The notes beneath the pieces are model-generated. The model was not told the origin of the DNA. It searched no databases and saw only the letters and a list, made by a program, of their open reading frames with translations. Positions 1-13,200 of a stretch of DNA of 64,000 bases are shown piece after piece; positions within the stretch are counted from its first letter, which is position 1, and every line of letters starts with the position of its first letter. Made by a program: the position numbers and the translations under genes. This DNA comes from Symsagittifera roscoffensis (lineage: Eukaryota; Xenacoelomorpha; Acoela; Convolutidae): positions 5,875,472 to 5,939,471 of the forward strand of contig NC_087069.1 in NCBI RefSeq assembly GCF_963678635.1, read 5' to 3'.

Positions 1-1071
1 CAAATCGGTTTTTCTCGACACTAGAAAAAATGTTGAGAGTTTTCTAAATCTCGTTCGAATCACGACTGAAAGGGCTTTTGTTCTGATAAATCACTCAACC
101 CAGTCGGATGATTTTTGGTGGAAACTGATTTTGCGTGGAAAAAAAAACGAAATTAAACTAAAACACATTCGAATACAAATTTCCTCCCCATTTTAAAAAC
201 GACCAAAAACAGAAACTCTCCTGCAACGTTTAATAAACCATGAGAAAATTCATTTCGGTCAACTTTTTTTTGGAAATGGTTGAGGGTAGGAAATGACTTG
301 TTTCAGGTTTTAAACGTTTTTTTTTCAGGTATTTAAAATACAATTAACTTACAACTACGTAGAAATTCTGACACTTACTGTTATTTGCTAATAAAATATC
401 CGTTTTTGAAAGTAATACAAACAAAGCTACTAAAAAATCTGACTTTTTCCTCTGTATTGATCTTTTAACTACCATGTTAAGACAAAAATTTCCGTCGATT
501 TTCTACCTGGGCTTAAAGTTTCAATACCTCTACTCAAATTGAGCTTATGTAAGAACGTTTAATTGACCCGTGTTGAAATCCCAATGTTAATTATCGCTTT
601 TTTTTAGTATCTAGTGATCGGTAATTTCCAACGCTGATTCATGTATAATGAAGAGTTTTTTGCATAGCTAAACCTGCGATAATTAACGGGGGGGTTTTTT
701 TCTTCTCAGGTCCCCCTTTGTACTATTTTGAGATATCCATTTTTGGCTGATGCACCCTTAAAATTTTCTAAGGGCGCTTTTTGCGCCAAAGTATAATTAT
801 TTTTAAAGGGGAGTGCACGCCAAAAAAAAACACTTTTTTTGTTCAAAATTTTCCCAAAATGTGCAAAAAAAAACGCCATTTTTAGCTAAAATATTGCCTG
901 CGGCGCGGAAAAATTTGGCCAAAACGGACTTTTTAGTGATTTGGGAGAGCTCAAAAAAATGTTGTCTAGAATGATCGATTATCGTGGCAAATTTAGACCA
1001 CCCAATGGATTTTAATCCAATACAATTGACTCTTTTCAAAAACTCCATTCGGGGGTGTTTAATAGTTCTAC
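1..1071. other. Intron or gene-edge sequence without recognised exon
   Basis: This stretch lies beyond the last visible exon of the minus-strand TPR gene. It is AT-rich and I see no exon with good splice sites. It contains one copy of a dispersed repeat at about 1-150, also found near 4028-4165 and 51018-51200, and a fragment of the hAT-type MITE at about 690-965. The TPR gene ends in phase 0 at 1072 behind a GTAGAA donor, so its next exon must lie to the left of the window or be too short to see here. Confidence 0.6.
690..965. repeat. Fragment of hAT-type MITE (family D)
   Basis: It shares the sequence order of the complete family D copies at 56604-57051 and 59666-60054: a CCATTTTTGGC stretch, a GGCGC..GCGCC core, a GGGGAG-CGC motif followed by runs of A, then GCCTGCGGCGC and TTGGGAGAGCTC. 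The terminal CAGGGGCGGAT repeats are not present, so this is a truncated or diverged copy. Confidence 0.6.
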
Positions 1072-1230
1072 CTGCTTGGACTCCAAATCAACACTGGCTT
1101 CGAAGGAGAGTTTGGCCGCCAGCAGACTGCTCTCTTTCTCGTGCACTTCGTACATGCCCAACTGGGCAAACCCTAAGAGGAACAGGAGTTTGGAGCAGTT
1201 GGGCGAATTCACCACTGCCACTCGACACAC
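1072..1230 (-). CDS. TPR gene exon 11 (TPR helices)
   Basis: The exon is 159 nt, phase 0 to phase 0. The acceptor is CTGCACAG before GTGTGTCGA and the donor is AAGCAG before GTAGAA. It encodes residues about 864-916, with the helix-turn-helix look of a TPR pair (LLFLLGFAQLGMYEV, LLAAKLSFEASVDL). The reading frame continues into an exon that is not in this window. Confidence 0.8.
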
Positions 1231-4200
1231 CTGTGCAGAAGAACAGGGGGACATCATGAACAAAAAAAAATATTTAGAACCTAATGACTTTAACTCAAAT
1301 CAAACAATTATAAAATCGATTTTTGTATCGCATACGCGGTTTATTGCTTTGTTTTAACAATTATTTGGTTCAAAAATTTATTTGTCAAGTCCTCCAGAAA
1401 ACAAACTGTGTAGTATAAATTGTTTTCTCGTGAAGACACCAATCGATAGGCTGTTTTTCGCGTTCGTTCAAGATAGTTTTTATAAAGATAAACTTGTGAG
1501 CTTTAAGCGAATTGTTCTTTTTTGATAACAAATTAAATTATTCTATCAAACAAAAATAGTCAATTACAGCAGGGCAAGCACAGAATTTTCCGACTAAAAT
1601 AATTTCAGAAGAAATTATATTTAAAAAAGTTTGAAAAAACAACATGTGCTCGCCAATTCCATAGATGCTTGTTTCAGCAATTAGTGCGATATTATATACA
1701 AAATAGTTAAATTTTGAGATGAGGGAAAATTAACTTTACGCGTCTTTGAAGGTTTTGACGGCCTTGAAAAATGCTATAGTCATGCAAAAATTGCTTAAAA
1801 CTGCTTATTGAAAGCGGCTGAAGCAACTGTAAATAATTTTTCTCGAGAGTAAAAAACCACCTCGAGCACAAATAATTTGTCACTTTCATCGAAACTCGGA
1901 ATATTAAATAGATATGTTGTCCAACCTTTTCCATTAGAAGACTCAATTTGAATTCCTTCTTCAGATTAGAATGATGAATCAAAGATGCCAAATTGGAACA
2001 CAGAAACTTCGTGATTTCTGATTGGCTATCATTCTTTTCACACGCATTGTCTAATTGTGATAATGATGACTCATTTTGTGGCTTCGATTCTGATTGGCTG
2101 ACAGGTTTATTGATTGCTTTGATGTAGAGGTAGTAAGTTTTGAAAATGTGCCAAGTGATTCGGTGGTAATAGACGCTGTTTTTCCTCTGAATTTTACTTA
2201 GCCCGTTTTGCATGAGAAACAGTGATGATAGAATAATTTGGCAGCTGGATCGGTGTTTGAAGTGAACCAGTAACTTGCACAGTGCCCACAGACCTATATT
2301 TAAAAAAAGGATTTTTCTAACTTTTGAACGACCCAAACTTCCAATTCTTGAAACATGAAACCCAAGGGCGGATCAGGGGAGGGGATTCGACCCCCTCACC
2401 AACCAAAATTTCTCCCTGGTATTTTTTATGATATTCCATTTTAGGCCGACCAACCCTAAAATTTTTTTTTTCTAAAGGCGCCTTTGGCGTCAATATATAC
2501 TAGTTTTGAAGGGGAGCAAGCGCCGAAAAAACGCAGTTTTTGATCAATGTTTTCCAAAAAAATCCCAAAAACGTTCATGTAACAAAAAACACTTACGATT
2601 ACCACTGTACTTAAGCTAGTTTTAACCATATATAAACTCTCTTTCGTCATTTGACAAATCACCATTCGCCAATTCGGTGATCGCACCAAAGTCAATGCCC
2701 GATTCAGGGGTGAATGTCTTATTCGGCATTATTTCCAATATAAATTGAATATGAAAAGTGCCTCAACTCGAAAACAGAGCCAAGAAACAGATAGTCAAGA
2801 AAACAAAGCCAAAAAATGTCAATGAGCTAAGGGACAGCAAAAAAGTTTAAGTTTCGAGTTTGAAAGTACTTTTTGACTCCGTGGCATGATATACGCTTTA
2901 AATTTTTCAAGATTTTTAATTGCCCTACCCATTCCCCTCCCGCCCCCAATAAAGACCTTAGCGACATATTTCTTTTCTGGATTCTTGGAAGCAAGTTTTC
3001 ACCTCTGACCACATTGATGTCATGTGTGATCCATTTCTTCTGACACTGAAGAATATCATTCCCCCCTTCCGACAAGGTCTTAATAGAGTCGGAGGCCAGG
3101 CCCACTCGGTTCAACTGGATCTCATTGAAGCCTCGCAGCAGAAAAACCAGCGCCACTTCGTAGCGACTTTTTTCTTTTCGCAGAACGATTGTCAGCCCCA
3201 TGAAAAACTTGAACTCAATTGAACTCGGTCTGATTGAACTTGCAATTGAGAACTTCCTATTGGCTGAATTTAGATCGCCAATGAGTAAATCGCATTTTCC
3301 TGCTAGTAAAAACAAGTCTGCATTTTTCTGCTCTAGACCAATAGCGTCCTTGTATTTATCGCGACACTGTAAAAATGGGTCCTCCATGTTTTCAGAGGAG
3401 AATTTGGAGGCATTTCTCTCCTGTGCAGCCTTTTTGCTCTTCCACGAGTAGAGAAAGGCGAGGTAATCTGCACGGGAAAGTTTTCCCCACTCAAGAAGTT
3501 GATGGTATTCCTGAAACAATTTTAAACATTAGTTTCCAAAAGACGTCACTGCAAAATCAAATGCAGAAACGAGGATAGCCGGGGCACAACAGCCGTTGGC
3601 CGTGATGAGAGCTGTACAGCTCGTAACTTGGTCCTTTCTCTCGTGGATCAATGGTCTTAATTAAAAAAAAAGAAACAAGGATAGCCAGTTGTTGTGCAGG
3701 TAGCCCATTATGTTCCGACCATAATCATAAGAAAAAATAGAATTTTTAAAAACACATTTCCTCAACTTAGTGTCATTTTTGGTGGTAGATATGATTCGAG
3801 AACCATACGATCGCGTAGAAAGTAGTGAAGTAGGCTTGATCGACAACATTTGTTATTCAAAAATGAATGCACAAAAAACTTATAAAAGATAAAAATGGAA
3901 AAAATTTTACTTAATTTATTCCACAATAATTTTAAGATCAAAAGTTTTATCCTGAACGTCTAAAAACAGTGAATTTTTATATAACGAGCGTTACTCGTTC
4001 GCGTTACTTGCTTGATTTTTGAATAAATCTCAAAATTTAAGACCATTTTTTCTCGACTCTGGGATAGTTTTTTGAAAAATTTTGAAAATCGTTCGAGTTA
4101 AGACTGAAAAAGGTTTAATATGATATATCATTCGACCCATTCCGATAATTATTTGTGATACCTCATTTAAATGGTCGGAACAACAAAAAATTTTTGCAAC

Positions 4201-7200
4201 AAAAACATAACTTAGAGATCGCCATAAGACTAAAAACAAGCCTGCTTTCATGCCCCTCAGGTTCTTGATATTTCTGAGGTTTTATTGTTGCAGCGCAAAT
4301 ATAAAACAATAGTACAAATGCATATAAACGTAAATGTGCGAAAGTATAAATGCATATAAATGTAAATGCATACAGGGACAGTAGCCAAGCGTATACATGG
4401 TGCGTCCCGGCGGGTTCGGCGCCGGTTCGAATCCCGACTAGGTCATTTCCTTTCTAGAACTCGAATGTGCACCGAACCTGATGGGATGCCCCGTAACCAG
4501 GTTCGGTCCCCCCAAAACCGATTTTAACCGTCTTTTCGCTCTAATTTGGTTCAGCCTTGATTAAGGCTGACCTTTAAAAAGAGCAATTTGTCTCAAGGAC
4601 AAATACTGGCCATTTTTGCAGCTTGTTTTGATTTATGCAGTTTTTGTGGCCGATGTTACCGATGATAAAGTTTGTTAAAATTATCGTTATATTTTCAAAT
4701 TTCCGTTATATTTCCGGAGTTATTTTGCCGAGAAAATACTCATTAATTAAATTGTTTAAAAACCGTTTTTTATATAATCTTGGAGATTGACGCGCACATT
4801 TTGGCGCCCCACAAGGGACACGACAGTTTCGCCGACACCAGTGCAAATAGAGTTTGAAGTTGTTCAGTTGGCAGAAGAGTCGGCAAAAAATTGTCTCGAT
4901 TTGTACGAAAATATCAGCTAACAGAGGGCCGAAAGTGGGCGTTTGGCCGAAAGTGGGCGTTTTGCCGAAAGTGGGCGTTCGGCCTAAAATATCAGACTCA
5001 GATACCAGTTGGCCGAAATTGGGCCTTTGGCCGAAAATATCAGAAAGCAGTTTGGCCGAAAGTGGGCGTTTGGCCTAAAATATCAGATACCAGTTGGCCG
5101 AAAGTGGGCGTTTGGCCGAAAGTATCAGATAGCAGTTGGCCGAAAGTGGGCATTTGGCCGAAAGTGCACGTTTGGCCGAAAGTAAGCATAGCGTACCCAG
5201 TTGACCGACAGACGACATAGCAGACGGACGAAAAAGCAGACTGACTAGTGGAAGAGAGCCCTGTTCAGGTGTCCTGATTGTTGACTTTTGGTCAAAGTGG
5301 AGCTGTAATTTTCTCGACACCCGAAGTTTTTGGTTTTTCCCGGTGACGCCAATCTCCAAAACCGTCAAAAACTGTAAGACTAGTCTAATCTTTACAAACC
5401 ATTCTTTGCAATAAAATTACGTACGATGTGTTATTGTGTATCCCAACTCAAAGCAAGCTACAAGTGGTAATTTTTTCTCGATACCAAAAATTTTTGGATA
5501 TTTGTGAACAGAATATTAATCCGTGAAATCGGATCAAAGACAAGGGGTACTAGACTAGTTTTTTGGATTTGTTTACGACTCGAACCTGCTGACCAAAATT
5601 TTCCAAAAAATTTTTGGGAAAAAAGTAAAAATTTCCAAAAAAATTGTCGAAACGTCCCCATAATTCTGCGAAACTGTGCTGTAACATGACACCAACCTTA
5701 TGGTAAGTGGTCTGGTAGCGAAATATCAGGCAAATTAAGTTGAGTTTTTTCATCCTCAGGTTTTTTCCGCGTGTGTTGTTGGAACTTAACCGATTTGCCT
5801 GATTCTCCAACCCCATTGGTAAACTTAAGGTTTACAACGACTTGATACCTGTTTGCATCCGTTCGCTTTTCAAAACATTCGTTTCGCAACGACTGACTAA
5901 GTGGTCCGGGACGGTAAAATTAAGCAAGTTAAGTTGTTGTCTTTCATCCTCAGGTTTGCTCCGCGTGTGTTGTTGGTTTTCAACCGACTTTCTTAATTCC
6001 CAAACCTCTTGGTAATTCGTCGAGCTACTAGCCGATTAGTAGTGACGCACCGTCGTACGACCGTTCAACAAATTTCGTACGCCGTAACATCATCCTAAGT
6101 GGTCAGGGAGGTGATATTAAGTAAGTTAAGTTGGTTTTATTCATCCTCAGGTTTACTCCGTGTGTGTTGTTTGATATCAACCGACTTACTTAATCCCCAG
6201 CCCCATTGGTAACTTTACTCACCGAAAACCGTTCCGAATCGCCCCGCAAACGCCCGATAACCGTTAAGTATAGTTTGAGTTAAGTATAGACCCTAGAGCC
6301 ATGGATGAGAACTTTCAGAAGAGGGTTCAAAGGTTATTTGCGAAGCGAACCAAGCTTGAAAATGAACTGTACAAGTGCCATGAAATTATAATTGAGAACA
6401 TTGAAAGTCAGAGTCGCTCATCAAAGATTGACACTCAGATTCAGAATTGCAAGAGCCTGATAGAGACTGCAGTTGAAATAAATGAGGAATTGATTAAGTA
6501 GCTTCTAAAAGTGTTGATCCTGATAAATTGATACCAGCGCAGGATATGTGGCTTCATACGGTTACATCAAGAAACGATACAGTTTTACAGAAGGCTGCAT
6601 CATATAAAGCTGGCTTAAACGTTGAACCTGAGGAAACAGAGCTTGACAATGTTGCAGAATCGTTAAGTACGATCGTAACAACACAACCACAAGATTCACA
6701 TGAAGCAGATGCGCGCTCTAAGGTGTCGCGGTACAGTAGTCGACATCATAAATCAGGTTCGCATAAATCCAGTCGCTATACCGTCGCGCAGTCAAAAACA
6801 TCAACTGAGAAGAGGCGAGATTTGTTGGTTTTGAAGAAGCAGCAGGAGGAACTTGAGAGACAAGCAAAGGTGTCATTGAAGTTGAAAGCGCAGCAAAATA
6901 AAATAAAAGAACAGCAAGGTAATTTAGAGTTGGAAGAACTAGCTGAGGTACACCGCAAGAAACTGGCTGAAATTGAGTTAAAGGAATTCGAGTTGGAAGA
7001 AGAGCTTTCTGCAGCAAGTGAGCAGATAGGAAATGCTAGCGTAACACATGTTGACCCACAACGTACTGAACAATGGGTAGAAAACGTTGTCACTGAGCAA
7101 GATCAGGCCGAAGTTGTTGCAAGCTCAGAGCAAAGTCATCCAGTAGTCGAGAGTTCCACTTTGATTGCTACTGATGTTTTGCAAGGGGTTGGTGCCGTCG

Positions 7201-10200
7201 TCAGCGGGGGTGCCGTCGTCAACGCTGGTCAAACCACATACAGTGAACCGGGAGGCCACAATAGGAATCGAATTCAGGCTCAGAGATCAAGTTTGGTCCA
7301 ATCGCGTCTGTCATTGCACTCAATCGAGAACCCATCTAGTTTACCACAGTTCGTTGCCTCCAGCTCAAACTTTGTTACTCCACACTTAGCTTCAACACCT
7401 CATGCTGAAGTTTCGCAAAATCACAATCTGATACCACAAGCAAGTGGTAGCATTCCCGCTTCAATGCCCTTTGGTAATCCCACCATTATTGTGGCATCGC
7501 CTTCTGTGTCGACCGTTACTAATCCAGTTTCGCTTCCGGCGAGTCAACCTTTTGTTCCTCCATTAACCGTTCCGATTCCCATTTCGCTTCCGATTATTCA
7601 ACCATTTGTCCCGTCAACCGTTCCTATTCCCTCTTTGCTTCCGGTCAGTCAGCCACATTCCGGCCCCGTTTCAACTGGGTATCAGGCGCCTGCAGCGCCA
7701 TCCCATCAACCCATAAATGTTCCAAACAACCCAACAAGTTTCTCAAGTGAACACTATAACCCGTATAGCAGTTTGTGGAGACCTGCCGCGACTGCGCAAA
7801 CGATGCCAGTTCCTCAATACTGCGCACCGCCCTCAAACGTTTTCTCAGTGACAACTCCTGTTGTTCCACCAAACACCGTAGTTCCTTATACAAGTTTTGG
7901 GACTGTGTATTACACCCAGCCGCAAACTCATCCAGTTGTTGAAACAGCGCATCAAGGTTATCCACCTACATATCCTGCGCCCACTACGGGCCCGTCTTAC
8001 GTGCCCAATAGCGAACAACCCATCTCGGCGAGAGAGTTAGCAGATATCATTCTGCATAGCCGCAAAGACCGTCTACCGGAGTTGAACTTGGAAGTGTTTG
8101 ATGGAGAACCACTTAACTGGTATGAATGGTTCGGGCAGTTCCAAGCAATAGTTGATTCGGCTATGCTAACTGATGATGAAAAACTCAAATATCTGAAAAC
8201 ACACGTTAAAGACAAAGCCAAGAGTGCAATTGCGGAATACGGCTACAGTGGAGTGTTGTATAAGGATGCTCTAGCAACTCTCCAGAGAAAGTTTGGGCAA
8301 CCTCATGTTGTAGTTGGTGCACATTTGGATAAGTTGAAGAATTTTCCCGCATTGAAGATGCACAACTCTGACCATGTTATAAGTTTTTCTGCGGTGATTT
8401 CTGGGCTCGTAGCTGTTTTTAGGTCTTTGTCGTTCAATGACGACTTGAAAAGTGTGAACCTATTAAATCAAGCCGTCAGTAAGCTTCCTCCAAATCTAAA
8501 AGAGGCATGGTCCATGCATACTGTTAGACAACATTGGCAGCGATTAACATTGCTAGACTTCAACGATTGGCTTAAGAATAAGGCAGAAGGCCATGAGCGA
8601 TTGAAATCTTTAGTCAAAGTCGATCAGCCAGTTAAACAAAAAGTAGTTACAAAAGTGCTTGCAGGTAACACTAAGGTAAGTTCTAAGGATGAGAAAAGTA
8701 GAGAAAAGACAAGGTTTCCTCCATGCTCGCTATGCAAAGGGCAGCATGCACTCTGGAACTGTTCCGTGTTCAAAGAGAAAAACGCAACACAAAGGGCTAA
8801 ATATGTAGCAGAACAAAAGCTCTGTTTTTCTTGTTTACAAGGCAACCATACCTTCCGAAAGTGCCAAAAGGCAAGAAAATGCCCAAAACAGGACTGTGAG
8901 AGCACTCACAATGTGCTTCTTCATGGAGCCGAGAATGTTTTCCCGCCCAAAGAGGCCGACCGATCACCATCGACTTAAACTAATACAAACACTACTTCTG
9001 CAAACAACGCAGCTTGTGTTAAACCTTGTGAGGGAACTGCAAAAGGTATTCTTCCCGTTGCGTTGGTAGATGTGTCCTCTGGTTCGGAAAATTCGAATGC
9101 ACTAGCACTTTGTGACACCGGTTCCACTCATTCTTGGGTTTCCGCGGCACTCGTTGAACGTCTGAAATTAGTTGGCACGCCCGTAAATGTTACGACCGAT
9201 GGTTTTAACTCAGCCAAGGTATCTAAAACTCAACGAGTTCACTTGAAAGTTTCCGCAAAGCCCAATGAAAGTGAATTTTCGTTTTCGTTTGTCGCTTTCG
9301 TTAAGCACAACATTTATATAGGACCCGATGTTATAAACGTTTCCGAATTGCAGGTCAAATACCCGCAACTAGCCCCGTTAAATACGACTGCGTATAATTA
9401 CAAAGAGATTGAGATAGTTATAGGACAGGACTTCTATCATGCGATAAGACCCCTCAAACATGTCTTCGGAGATGAACTTGACTCACCGTGCGCCGTCCGA
9501 CTTCCGATAGGTTGGGTCATTAGTGGTCCGTCTCCTGATCGTTCGTCCTTAAATTCTTCTTCCTTTAACTGCGTTACGGACGATACTTCTCTGACCGACC
9601 AAATCAAAACTTGGTATGAGTTAGAGTCGTATGGTGCGTTCAAGCAAGTAGATGCCCGTTCCGCCGCAGACAAGCGTGCTTTGTCGATCCTAAAAACTGA
9701 AACCGTTCACGATGGTGAGCGTTACACTGTACCGATGCTGTGGAGTGATAATGATGTTAGCTTGCCTAACAATTATTATTCTTCATTAGCCCAATTAAAG
9801 TCGTTAGAGAAAAGATTAGATAAAGATCCGTTACTTCGCGAGAAGTATACCGAAACAATCAGAGAAGATATAAGTAAAGGATATGTCATAACCGTCAACC
9901 CGCACGATCCCAGCTCACGAGCCGAACGTGAGTGGTATCTTCCACACCATCCGGTTTTGAACCCGAACAAACCCGGCAAGGTGCGCCGTGTGCTCAATGG
10001 AGCATCCAAATTTCATGGCACTTCCTTAAATAGATCTCTCTTGGTTGGCCCGGATCTCCTTCAAAATCTTATTTTTGTACTGTTGAGGTTCCGTCAACAC
10101 AAGTACGCCGTCTCAGCGGACATAGAAGGTATGTTCTTACAAGTTGGAGTACTTGTGCGAGATCAACCGTCTCTCCGTTTTTTGTGGCGGGAGGACCCCA

Positions 10201-13200
10201 CTTCAAGTGTGGTGGTTCACCAATACACCCGTCATATTTTTGGCGCTCGTGATTCGCCAACTTGTGCGAATTTCGCGCTACAAAAAACTGCTTCTGATAA
10301 TCAAGCTGAATACCCCGAAGCCGCTTCAGCCGTTGTCCAGAAGTTTTACATGGACGACTATCTTGACTCGTTCGAAAATACCGCTGACGCTCTTAGCCTA
10401 AGTAAAGACTTAGTCGCAATGCTCAAATTAGGTGGGTTTAACCTGACAAAGTTTGTTAGCAATGTACCCGAAGTTACAACCGCTCTTAATCCGGACAACC
10501 GTGAGTCCAACCCGTCAGTTAAGGATATTTGTAAGAGTCCAGACCAATCGTCGCATGTTCTTGGTCTCAGGTGGGATCATGTAAAAGATACCCTAGTAGT
10601 AAGTAGAGGTGTTGATCGACCACTAGATAAAGCAATTACTCAACGCACCGTGTTGAGTTTTGTTTCCTCAGTTTTTGATCCAATAGGACTGGTAGCTCCA
10701 TATACTGTGAAAGCGCGCCTTTTACTAAAAGACATATGGAGAATCAGTGGTCAAAAGTGGGATGATGATCTCCCAGAGGAAATTAAACAACAATTTCTAG
10801 ATTGGCACTCAGGACTTCCACTATTAGGTACTCTGACGATACCTCGTAGCTACTTTACCGAACCGTTCGACCGCTGTGAACTTCACACGTTCGGTGATAG
10901 TTCGCAGGACGTTTTTTGCGCCGTATCGTTTCTCCGAGCCCGACTTGCTAAATCGCAAAAGACCGAGTTAGCTTTTGTATTTGGGAAAGCCCGTGTAGCG
11001 CCTATGAAGATGCTCTCCATTCCCAAGTTAGAGCTTCAGGCTGCTCTGCTTGCGACTCTACTCAAAGAAGAGATTTTGAAAGCGCTTACTTTCAAAGTAA
11101 GCAATGTATTCATGTGGACTGATTCTACCACCGTTCTCCAGTGGCTTAACTCGTGCAACAAACTTCCTGTGTTTGTTGGAAACCGCACTGGTGAAATCTT
11201 GGAGTCCACCACCATTGATCAATGGAATCATGTACTCAGTGGTGATATCCCAGCTGATACCGGCACACGAGGGATTTCTTCGGAAGCCCTCAAGGATAGC
11301 AGCTGGGTTAGAGGCCCTAGTATATTGAGGACATGTGATTGGCCATTCAAGCCGAACACTGACGTCATCAAAAAGATCCAATTAAAAGGCCCACTCTGTG
11401 ACATTGATACATGCCTTGAGACTGCATCTACGTTTGTTGTTGATGCTTCATCTGAGAAAGCGCCGTCGATCCGTCTGTTTAAAAATTGGGATAAATTCAG
11501 CTCAATTGTAAAGTACAAACGTGTTTTAGCGTTTATGCTTCGTGTGCTACCATCGCATAAACACTTCCGTACAAAAACGCTTGAAATAACCGACCCGTCC
11601 GAGTTAGATATTGCCGAGCAGAAGCTCATTTATCTCGCTCAGTCCGAATCATTTCCTGCCGAAGTGAAAATACTTCAGTCCGATAAACTGATAACAAAGA
11701 AAAGTCGGATTGCTAAATATTCTCCGTTCATCGGCCCAGCTGGCATCCTGCGTTCAACTGGACGTATCAGCCGTCTTGTTGATACCGACTTTGATAGCAA
11801 ACATCCAATAATACTGGATGGTCGACACCGAGTTGCTCATATGTTGATTAGGCATATGCACTTTCAACATGCACATCAGGGGTTGGATTACATGCGTGCT
11901 GTAGTTCAGTTGAAATACATTGTTCTGAAGTTGCGCTGGTTACTTGGGAACATCGAAAATACTTGCATAACATGCCGTAAGCGCAAAGCAAAAACAGTTG
12001 TGCCCATTATGTCTGACCTACCGATTGAAAGACTGGGTTACAAGCAGCCTCCCTTCTCCAACACAGGTGTTGATTACTTTGGCCCGTTTCAAGTGCCGAT
12101 ACGCCGAAGTACCGAAAAGAGATGGGGTTTCCTATTTACCTGCCTCACGACTCGAGCAGTTCACATCGAGTTGGTTCCATCTCTCGATACTAGTTCCTGC
12201 GTCATGGGCGTAGAGCGATTTATTGCAAGGCGAGGTACCCCCAAAACCATTCTTTCTGACAATGGCACGAATTTTGTTGGTGCTCAAAAGGAGCTCCTAT
12301 CCTGTGTCCAAAATTGGAACAAAGTCGCCCCGGCCGTTTTCGTCCACAAAGGCATTAAGTGGAAGTTTAACCCGCCCAGTGCCCCTCATCACGATGGCGC
12401 CTGGGAGCGGCTAGTGAGAAGTGTTAAGCGAGTGTTGTACGACATATTAGGCAACAGGAGATTAACTGAGGAAGTTCTAGGAACAACGCTCTGCCTAGTT
12501 GAACAATTACTTAACGCAAGACCGATCACTCCGGTCAGTTCCGATCCGCACGACCTAGAGGCACTCACCCCGAATCACTTCATTCTCGGTCACAGCGCAG
12601 CTAGCTTCCCGTCGTTAAGTTTCGAAGATAACTTTGATCATAAAAAGCGTTACGCCAGAGCACAATCGTACGCTAACGCAGTTTGGTCACGCTGGCTGCG
12701 TGAATATGTACCATCTCTCAACAAGAGAGCAAAGTGGCATAATGATTCGGATGTCACACTGAAAACCGGCGACTTGGTTTGGGTAGGCGAACCCGACAGC
12801 CCACGTGGGCATTACCCACTCGCCCGTATTGCTAAACTACACTACGGCAAAGACGGATGCGCCCGATCCGCCGACATAAAGACCGTTACGAGCGAACTGA
12901 CCCGACCGACCGTAAAACTCGCACCTGTTCTTCCGTCTTTAAGGGCGGAGGATGTTGCAGCGCAAATATAAAACAATAGTACAAATGCATATAAACGTAA
13001 ATGTGCGAAAGTATAAATGCATATAAATGTAAATGCATACAGGGACAGTAGCCAAGCGTATACATGGTGCGTCCCGGCGGGTTCGGCGCCGGTTCGAATC
13101 CCGACTAGGTCATTTCCTTTCTAGAACTCGAATGTGCACCGAACCTGATGGGATGCCCCGTAACCAGGTTCGGTCCCCCCAAAACCGATTTTAACCGTCT

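Noticed and set aside
4375-4446. A genuine tRNA gene in the BEL LTR
   Set aside because: A and B boxes fit, but acceptor and T-arm stems do not pair well, so only a promoter-like remnant is claimed.
4854-5220. Two overlapping ORFs with repeated WPKVGVWP- or GRKWAF-like units in the BEL leader
   Set aside because: They only translate the 17-18 nt leader repeat in different frames; no conserved start context and they overlap each other.
5703-5758. A mini-intron (GTAAGT to CATCCTCAG) in BEL leader unit 1
   Set aside because: Units 2 and 3 keep the acceptor-like loop but lack the GT donor, so the conserved hairpin explains the sequence better.
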